The translations under genes were made by a program, and so were the position numbers. DNA of 45,150 bases from NCBI GenBank assembly GCA_002435705.1, contig DIVA01000036.1, positions 1,686 to 46,835 of the forward strand, read 5' to 3'. The stretch is from Bacteriovoracaceae bacterium UBA6144 (lineage in GTDB: Bacteria > Bdellovibrionota > Bacteriovoracia > Bacteriovoracales > Bacteriovoracaceae). Positions 1 to 7,500 of the stretch are shown one piece after another; position 1 is the first letter of the stretch, and the number at the start of each line of letters is the position of its first letter. Below the pieces are notes generated by a model. It was not told the DNA's origin. It saw only the letters and a list, made by a program, of their open reading frames with translations, and did no database searches.

Positions 1-1625
1 AGCCAAAGATCATATTTAAACTCGCTATCCCACCCATCAAAACGAGCACCTTTTTTCCAGGCATTATAAATAATCTCCCCTACACGACGATCTCCACGTG
101 AAACGATTCCCTCGAGGTGAGAGATCTTTGAAACGTGCTTACGAAAAGAAAGCTTGTAGTCTTTTGCAAGATTAAAAAGAAGCTCCTGCTTACGCACAAT
201 CTCAGGGTGAGAGATCATAGAAGCCCACTGAAAAGGAGTGTGTGGTTTTGGCACAAATGAGGATACAGATACCGTGATTGTGGGATTTCTCACCCCTACT
301 TTCTGTGCCGTTTCGCGGGCCTTTCGACCAGTCTCCATAATGGCACGAACATCTTCGTCTTCTTCCGTTGGAAGACCGACCATAAAGTAAAGTTTCATTT
401 TGTTCCAACCACGAGAAAAAACATCCGCAGCTGTTTTCATCATATCTTCATCGGAGATATTTTTATTGATCACATCTCGCATACGCTGAGACCCTGCTTC
501 CGGAGCAAAAGTCAGAGAGGAATTTTTCACCTCAGCGAGCTTATCAAAAATTCTTTCATCCAAACCGTACGCCCGCAGGGATGAGATCCCGAGTGTGGCA
601 TTTTCTTTTTGAAGTTTATCTAGCAGTTCTAAAACAAGCGGAGTGACTGCAGAATAATCAGCCGTAGAAAGGCAGGTCAAAGAAGCTTCATCGAACCCAC
701 CATTCTTCAACCCTTGCATGACCATCTCGACCACACTTTCGGGAGAGCGCTCTCTGACGGGCCGGTAGATCATTCCCGCCTGACAAAAGCGACATCCTTC
801 CGTGCACCCCCGTGAAAGCTCCACAGAGAAGCGATCAAAGATCGCTGTGAGATGGGGTATCGGCGACTGAGTGGGAAAAGGATAATCTTTGAGTGATTCA
901 ATAATATAGCGCTTAACTTTTTCAGGAAGCACTCCTGCAAATTCCGGCTTGGGGCCCGTGACCACCAGCATGCGAGTCATAGGATCTATTTCAGTCTCAT
1001 AAAATTTTGGCACATAGATTCCGGGCCACTGAGCAAGATCAAAGAGAATGCTATCGCGGGCCTTGCCTGCGGCACGAGCGTCACCAATAAATTTAACTAA
1101 GGGACCAATAAACTTTTCACCATCGCCCACCACCACAAAATCCACAAAATCCGCCAAGGGCTCCGGGTGCGTCGCACACGGTCCTCCAACAATCACAAAA
1201 GGATCATTCTCTTGGCGATCACGAGTTAAGACGGGAATTCCCCCCAGATCGAGCATGTTTAAAATATTTGTGTAACTCATTTCATACTGAAGACTAAACC
1301 CCACCACATGAAAATCTTTCAGCGGCTTAAAGTTCTCAAGACTGACTAAAGGCAGATCTCTATCGCGAAGCTCTTTTTCAAGATCAACCCAAGGAGCAAA
1401 ACATCTTTCGGCTAAAAGTTCTTTGTATTGATTTACTTCCTGATAAAGAATCTTCATGCCCAAATGCGACATGCCAATCTCATAGGTGTCAGGAAAACAG
1501 AGCGCAATTCGCCCAGCTGTTTCTTCCCAATTTTTTCGCACCATAAAGTGCTCCCCGCCAATATAGCGAGCAGGCTTTTCCAAGAGATCTAAAAAGGGAG
1601 AATAGGGGTTAATAACCGCAGACAC
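1..1625 (-). CDS. Radical SAM protein, B12-binding-type (TIGR03960-like), 3' end outside window
   Basis: Partial gene: 541 codons are present and the frame is still open at the left edge. The start is a GTG at 1625, preceded by AAGGAG with 6 bases of spacing; no ATG is as well placed. The N-terminal part has the look of a cobalamin-binding/Rossmann region (DFVVVGDGE). Around residue 274 the radical-SAM cluster motif CTEGCRFC (CX3CX2C) follows VELSRG, the usual lead-in to the iron-sulfur site. Downstream motifs such as FAPEAGSQRMR and LYFMVGLPTE are typical of the large uncharacterised radical-SAM family that is often fused to a DUF2344 domain; whether that fusion exists here lies outside the window. 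Cleavage of S-adenosylmethionine to a radical is family knowledge. The substrate is unknown. Confidence 0.85.
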   Translation of the reverse strand, partial: MSAVINPYSPFLDLLEKPARYIGGEHFMVRKNWEETAGRIALCFPDTYEIGMSHLGMKILYQEVNQYKELLAERCFAPWVDLEKELRDRDLPLVSLENFKPLKDFHVVGFSLQYEMSYTNILNMLDLGGIPVLTRDRQENDPFVIVGGPCATHPEPLADFVDFVVVGDGEKFIGPLVKFIGDARAAGKARDSILFDLAQWPGIYVPKFYETEIDPMTRMLVVTGPKPEFAGVLPEKVKRYIIESLKDYPFPTQSPIPHLTAIFDRFSVELSRGCTEGCRFCQAGMIYRPVRERSPESVVEMVMQGLKNGGFDEASLTCLSTADYSAVTPLVLELLDKLQKENATLGISSLRAYGLDERIFDKLAEVKNSSLTFAPEAGSQRMRDVINKNISDEDMMKTAADVFSRGWNKMKLYFMVGLPTEEDEDVRAIMETGRKARETAQKVGVRNPTITVSVSSFVPKPHTPFQWASMISHPEIVRKQELLFNLAKDYKLSFRKHVSKISHLEGIVSRGDRRVGEIIYNAWKKGARFDGWDSEFKYDLW

Positions 1626-1723
1626 GGGTGGCTCCTTCAAGGTTTATGACTCCACTAGGGGAGGAGGGAATAGAACCCTCAATAATAGATGTGTTTTAAC
1701 AAGGAGAAGGGAGCTTGAAAAGC

Positions 1724-2473
1724 TTAAAAGAGCTTAAGAGAATCCAGGAAAGAGTGAGTAAAAATAAAGACCCCTATTATTCCACGATCTTGGTGAGTAG
1801 AGCCGAATTGACCTAATCCATAGGTGTAGGTCTTTTTTTCTTTGCGCTTAGAATAAATCAGCAAATCCATATTGTATCTCTGTTGCGACCTCTCAAATCT
1901 GACATATTCAGATAAGACTCCTATGTTTTCAGTAACAGATAATTTGTAAGTTAAAATCAAACGAGAGCGATAACTCTCATCCCTTCCACTGTTGGCGAGG
2001 GTCGCAAATCTGAATTCGGCAACGGGCCTACCTTCCCCACTTGAATCGGAGTATATATTCATACTCCTTTCAAAGATAAAAACAGTACTCACCTTTTTAT
2101 ACGCGAGTGCTCCTTTAAGTTCGAAGTACCTCTTACTCATGTCACCTGAGCATCTGACCTTATCGCAATTATAAAAATTGAAGCCCTCAAAATCAGATCT
2201 AATATACTGATAGCCAGATGTAACACTCAAAAAAGAGATGGGGTTAAACTCAAAGCGCGTATCAATGGAATTAATAACACCACTGGTTTGTAATCTTAGA
2301 CTTGGCCGCATGAAGCCATAAAAGACACCGCCTTTGTCCCAAATCTTTCTATTATACCCTGCCTCCCCATAGGCCTCAGCTCCTAATCCCGGATACGATC
2401 GAAAAGCTCCACCTGAGCTGAAATCAATATGAGCATGGACCAGAAAAGAAAAAATGAATGAGAGTAGAATCAT
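1724..2473 (-). CDS. Predicted outer-membrane beta-barrel protein, function unknown
   Basis: 249 residues, not recognised by family. It begins with a short signal peptide (MILLSFIFSFLVHA, cleavage probably after HA). The rest is rich in alternating aromatic/polar strands (for example YGFMRPSLRLQ, FLSVTSGYQYI, RSRLILTYKLS, YTYGLGQFGS) and ends in Phe, as outer-membrane barrels commonly do. Two Cys in YNCDKVRC could form a loop disulfide. The ATG lies 5 bases after the stop of the larger barrel gene upstream, with no Shine-Dalgarno sequence of its own, so it is probably translated by coupling. The barrel assignment is inference from composition and the C-terminal Phe. Confidence 0.65.
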   Translation of the reverse strand: MILLSFIFSFLVHAHIDFSSGGAFRSYPGLGAEAYGEAGYNRKIWDKGGVFYGFMRPSLRLQTSGVINSIDTRFEFNPISFLSVTSGYQYIRSDFEGFNFYNCDKVRCSGDMSKRYFELKGALAYKKVSTVFIFERSMNIYSDSSGEGRPVAEFRFATLANSGRDESYRSRLILTYKLSVTENIGVLSEYVRFERSQQRYNMDLLIYSKRKEKKTYTYGLGQFGSTHQDRGIIGVFIFTHSFLDSLKLF

Positions 2474-2478
2474 GAATT

Positions 2479-3585
2479 TTAAAAACCAGAAGAGAGAGAA
2501 AGCACAAAGCGGCGATCTTCTTTCTTGCGAAAACCTGTACTATCACGGTCAACGGCGTAAGTAGTTAAATCCATAATAAAAGCTTTGCTTCGCACACCTA
2601 TTCCCGCTGAGCCCCAGCCGTCACCTGAGCCTGCACGAATGAAAATCCGGCGATTAAAATCTAATTCCGCCCCAAGACCGAGGCGGCGAGAAGCTGAGGT
2701 TTCATATCTATCCCCAATGTCCTTGTAATTGACTTCAAAATGAAGGCGACTCATTGATCCGATCTGTGGAGTAATAGAAAAGGCTCCATCAATCGTTTGG
2801 GGAATATCATTAGGAACTCCTCCCGCTCCAGCTCCTTCCCAATCATTATTAGTCGCATTACGAAGAACAAAACCAAATGTTGGTAAGAGTGCAATAGGAA
2901 TCGTTATTTTAGAGCCAACCGTAACCTGGAGACTGCTGCCCTTTTTATAATCCGTATCCGCAATCGCAATCGGATCCGTAGGGCCTACTGCTTTATAGAG
3001 CTCTCTTCGCGTCACATACATGGCAGAAGCACCTACTTTAAATACTCCGCCAAAGAGAGGAAGATTGAGAGCAAACACAGGCCCCTGATCCCTCCGCTCA
3101 GCAAACTCAAACTTATTATCAACATCATCGTTAATGACAGCGCGATTGCGCTGACTGAGAAAATATCCAAGAGTCATTCCACGTACAGTGAAGTTGGGGA
3201 AAAAGTTTGCACGTAAGTGAGAGATATCCCCTTGGTTATCCACTAACTTCTCACGAATCTTTTGAGCATCAAAACTTCCAGTCACATTACTTGGTAGATT
3301 TGTGATCGCGCCAACGGAACCAACAGCATCCAAAAATGCATTACTCACTTCCATATGCAGATTCAGCAAATGAAATTGAGGCTGGCGAACAGTCCCAAGA
3401 CCTGCAGGGTTATAAAAAGCAGACCAAGCATCATCTGTTTTATTGATGTAGGCATTTCCCATCGCAAGACCTCTGGCCGATGTCACAAACTCTGGAAAAG
3501 CAGCATCCTCAAAATCAAGTGCAGCCCAAACTGATGGGCTTATAAGAAAGAAGAGAGCTATAAGTAGGCTTTGGAATCCAATCAA
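2479..3585 (-). CDS. Outer-membrane protein of the PorV/UPF0164-like type
   Basis: 368 residues. The start is TTG at 3585, supported by a GGAGG with 6 bases of spacing; the nearby ATG at 3590 opens a frame that stops after two codons. A signal peptide (residues 1-21, ending SVWA) is followed by the segment SARGLAMGNAY, then DDAWSAFYNPAGLG. This is the hallmark of PorV/UPF0164-like and FadL-fold outer-membrane proteins, where the NPAGL segment lies near the N-terminal hatch. Many amphipathic strands follow and the chain ends LSLSSGF with a terminal Phe. In Bacteroidota PorV serves type IX secretion; here the family is used more broadly and no such role can be claimed. It is probably cotranscribed with the smaller barrel gene downstream. 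Confidence 0.7.
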   Translation of the reverse strand: MIGFQSLLIALFFLISPSVWAALDFEDAAFPEFVTSARGLAMGNAYINKTDDAWSAFYNPAGLGTVRQPQFHLLNLHMEVSNAFLDAVGSVGAITNLPSNVTGSFDAQKIREKLVDNQGDISHLRANFFPNFTVRGMTLGYFLSQRNRAVINDDVDNKFEFAERRDQGPVFALNLPLFGGVFKVGASAMYVTRRELYKAVGPTDPIAIADTDYKKGSSLQVTVGSKITIPIALLPTFGFVLRNATNNDWEGAGAGGVPNDIPQTIDGAFSITPQIGSMSRLHFEVNYKDIGDRYETSASRRLGLGAELDFNRRIFIRAGSGDGWGSAGIGVRSKAFIMDLTTYAVDRDSTGFRKKEDRRFVLSLSSGF

Positions 3586-3650
3586 AACATGCCTCCGTCC
3601 TCCTATTTTAGCAGGGCGAAAGGAGTCTACTCAATGGAGGCAAAGAGGGC

Positions 3651-4373
3651 CTAAAAGATGAAGCCTAAACCCATGGCAAGACTGAAGTTTTCAATCTCTC
3701 CCTGACCTTCCCACTCAGACTTTGAGTAGGAACCTTCTAGTTGAAGTTTAAAGGGTTTCATGACAAATGCAGTCCCCACACTGCCCATCAACACAGTTCC
3801 ACTTTCCTTAAAAGTTCCAGAAGTATTTCCCGTAATTTTTCCTTCAAAATTAAAGGAAGAATAACCAACTGATTCATAAATTTGCCAAGAAGGCGTAAGC
3901 CAAAATCCGTGAATCAAAGCAAAATCAGAGGCACCGACATTGAAATTAACCTTGGGATTTCCATCCACCTCATGCTCGTTTCCTCCAAAGGCAGCCGTGA
4001 GGGCCAAAGTTTGTCCCGCTCCTGCTTGTTGCAAATTAGTACCGAAGAATTGCCACTTAAAACCAAGCATCGAAGGCGCACTGGCGGTATGATGCCAAGT
4101 CAGATCAAAACTCTCAAGCAAAGAGAGTGCACCGTAATACCCGAGAGAACTTGTTGTAGAAAATTTCAAAGGATAGGGTTGTGGTTTTGAAATATCAATT
4201 TTTCCATCACCCTGACCAAGCTGGTAAACCATAAATTCAGAATTCATGGCCCCCCCCACCGTTTGGGGCATCACCATGCGATTGAGAGGGTGCCTAAATT
4301 TGGTGGCACAACTAGTGATAAGTACTAGGAATATAAAGGGAAGCCTGCAGCCTAAGAAAGATTTGGAATTCAT
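3651..4373 (-). CDS. Lipoprotein with beta-barrel-like C-terminal part, function unknown
   Basis: 240 residues. The signal peptide ends in a lipobox, LITSC, with the acylated Cys at about residue 22. After a short polar linker the protein is rich in amphipathic strands (LTWHHTASAP, NFNVGASDFALIHGFWL, LMGSVGTAFVM, FSLAMGLGFIF) and ends in Phe. It looks like a small outer-membrane barrel carrying a lipid anchor, or a lipoprotein with a barrel-like fold. No Shine-Dalgarno sequence precedes the ATG; a TATGAT hexamer lies 8 bases upstream of it. It is the first gene of the minus-strand envelope trio and is divergent from the giant lipoprotein at 4551. Family not recognised. Confidence 0.65.
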   Translation of the reverse strand: MNSKSFLGCRLPFIFLVLITSCATKFRHPLNRMVMPQTVGGAMNSEFMVYQLGQGDGKIDISKPQPYPLKFSTTSSLGYYGALSLLESFDLTWHHTASAPSMLGFKWQFFGTNLQQAGAGQTLALTAAFGGNEHEVDGNPKVNFNVGASDFALIHGFWLTPSWQIYESVGYSSFNFEGKITGNTSGTFKESGTVLMGSVGTAFVMKPFKLQLEGSYSKSEWEGQGEIENFSLAMGLGFIF

Positions 4374-4381
4374 TTCTAAGT

Positions 4382-4387
4382 ATCATA
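4382..4387 (-). promoter_or_regulatory. Candidate -10 box just upstream of the 240-residue lipoprotein gene
   Basis: TATGAT (5 of 6 to TATAAT) lies 8 bases before the ATG. A TTGATG at 4408-4413 could be a -35 element but the spacing of 20 is too long. If used, transcription would begin at or beside the start codon. Confidence 0.25.
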
Positions 4388-4550
4388 CTGCGAGTCTAAA
4401 TATTTATCATCAACTACTCATTTTTGCTCGCACAACTCATCCATTCAGGGGAAGGCAAAGAATGAATCTCGTCAGTCAGATATTAAACCTCCCTTAAAAC
4501 ATAGCCGATAATACATATGACTTTTGAAAGCTTTTCCCTTGGAAAATTAA

Positions 4551-7500
4551 ATGTCTAAGCTGCTCCTCATCATCTTCATTTTTGCATTGGCTTCTTGCCA
4601 ATTTAAAAATGCTGATCAAGGCTCAAGCCTTGTCGCGGGACACACGCCGACGACGAATAATTTTTCCATCGCAAACCCATCCTCCGGAATTTATCGCGAG
4701 AGTCAGAACATTGATTTTTATTTTAATTTTCCTTACGCAGTGACTGTCACTGGATCTCCACGAGTTGTATTAAACGTTGGAGGGGCGACTCGCTATGCCA
4801 CCTACCTTTCCGGTAGCGACTCAGAAGATCTCGTGTTTCGCTACACCGTTCTTGCCGGTGACAACGATAATGATGGGATCAGTGCTTCAACGTCACTTGA
4901 TCTGAACGGCGGAACTCTGAGTTTTACTGGTACCAATGGAACAGAATCAGTATCAACGTCTCTCACCATTCCTAGCCTTACAAATGTACGCGTTGATACC
5001 ACTTCTCCTACTCTGACCGTGAACTCTCCAACGAATGGCACCTACTACCGTGACATGCCAATTAACTTCACAGTCAGCGCGAGTGAGGCTGCTGTCGTAA
5101 CAGGAACTCCCCGCATCCCCGTGAACATCAATGGAACGACTCGTTTTGCCACATACGTTTCAGGATCAGGGAGCACCAGTCTCATTTTTCGCTACACAGT
5201 TTCTGTTGCTGACTATGATATGACTGGAATTGAAACGAATTCTCCTGCTGAATTCAATGGCGGAAGCATACGGGACATCGCAGGAAACCTTGCGACACTT
5301 GTTTTTACACCACCAAATACATCATCTGTCCTCGTTGATGGACAATCTCCTTATGTCAAACAGGTTATTCCTCCAACTAATGGAACATACACATTCAATC
5401 AATCCGTAGATTTCACACTACGATTTAATGAAGCTGTGACAGTTGGATCTGGTGGCACACCTTTAGTCACAGTAAACGTTGAAGGTACAACAAGAAACGC
5501 AGTCTATATTTCAGGATCAGGTTCGTCAGACCTTGTCTTTAGATATGTCGTTCAGGCCGATGATATTGATCTCAATGGGGTTGCTCTCGGATCATCCATA
5601 GATCTCTCCGGCTCATCCATCAGGAACGCAGCTAGTGTTAATGCCGTACTTGCTTTTCTGCCAGGATCTTCACCGGGAGTTCTTGTTAACGCTCCTTCAC
5701 CTCGGATTCTTAGCTTTGTGTGGAATGACGGTCTTTATACGACAGGCTCAAACATTTACATTACTGCGATTTTTGATCGTATCGTCAACGTGACGGGTCT
5801 TCCCCGACTTGCCCTTAATATCGGTGGAATCACTAAATATGCAACATACGATTTAGGCTCTGGGAGTACAAACATCCGATTCGCGTATGAAGTACAAAGC
5901 GGTGATGCTGATCTCGATGGAATCCAAATCACATCCCCACTTTCGATGAACGGCGGAACTATTCGGGACGCCCAGTTAATGAATACTCTACTCACCTTTA
6001 CTCCTCCCAACACGCCAAACCTCAGAGTTCAAAGTGACGTTCCTTACATCACAAGCATAACTCCGCCAGCAGATGACACTTATTTCAATGGCGAACACCT
6101 GGATTTCACCGTGAACTATAGTGCGCCTGTGTTCGTGGACAACTCTGGCTTAGTAAAACTCTCTCTTAATGTTGGTGGCTTCTCGCGTGAAGCCTCATAT
6201 CTATCTGGTACAGGAACATCGGCTCTGGTTTTCAGATACACCGCCCAGGCATCCGACCTTGACATGGATGGAATTATTCTCTCTTCACCTGTGGCCGTGA
6301 CTTCTCCTGGTTTGATCCGTGATTCTGGAGCGACACCCGCCTCTTTAACTTTTTCCCCACCATCGATGCCCAATGTGCTTGTGAACGTTGGTCTTGTTGC
6401 ACCTGAAATCACTCTTGTCACACCTCCTCTGAACGCTTCTTACAAGCTCGGTGATAACATTGATATCTCCATTCAGTTTTCAGAAAATGTCTTCGTCGTG
6501 GGCTCGCCTCAGCTTCCTATCACCGTGGGTGCGACCCCTCGTTTCGCCACTTATTTATCTGGCTCAGCCTCTAATACTCTCATCTTTAGATACACGGTGC
6601 CCTCTGGAGATTTAGATATCGATGGTATCACTCCAGCTGCCAACATTGAGCTTAATGGCGGAACGATTAGAGATTCTGACTCTCTTAATTCAGCTCTTGC
6701 TCTCACGTCGTCTGATATGACAGGGATACTCGTTGATGGGATTGTACCTACTATTACTAATATGACTGGTCCTGCTGCTGCTACTTACTCAAGTGGAGAA
6801 GCCCTCAACTTTACCGCCACTTTCTCTGAGAACGTAAACATCATCGGAACTCCACGAATTCAACTGAACGTCGGTGGCGCAGTTGTTTATGCTAATTATG
6901 TTTCCGGTACCGGCACAAGCTCTGTCGTCTTTCGCTACACTGTTCAAGTCGGAGACACTGACGGTGATGGAATCGGATCCACTTCACCCTTGAATCTTAA
7001 CGGTGGAACGATCCGTGATCTCGCAGGAAATAACTCCTCTTTAAGTTTCACTGTTCCTAACACCAGCCTGGTCAACGTAAACGGAACAACTCCAACCATC
7101 TCAAGCGTCGGTGGACCAACTGCTGGGACTTACTCAGAGGGTAACGATCTCACCTTCGTCTTTAACATGTCCACGACTGCAGTCGTATCCGGTACGCCTC
7201 GGATTGCACTCGACATCGGCGGCGTCACTCGTCATGCGACTTACGTGTCTGGTTCAGGAACAAACACGCTGACCTTCACACAAACGGTGCAAGACGGCGA
7301 TAACGATAACAATGGTATTCAAGTCACAAGCACTGATGTCGACCTCAATGGAGGCCTCATTCAAACCACAGGTGGCGTGAACTTTGCTCTCGGTTTCACT
7401 CCGCCATCAACCACGACTGTCTTCGTGGATACCACTGATCCAACCATCATCAGCGTCACTGCACCAGTGGATGGAAACTACAATACGGCTCAAGTTCTAA

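Noticed and set aside
1665..1681. GAGGG...CCCTC hairpin between the radical-SAM gene and the first barrel gene.
   Set aside because: Five-bp stem without a T-run on either strand, so it is not a convincing terminator.
2479..3585. Idea that the PorV-like gene marks a type IX secretion locus.
   Set aside because: No PorK, PorL, PorM, PorN, SprA or PorU-like genes and no C-terminal sorting domain are visible in the window.
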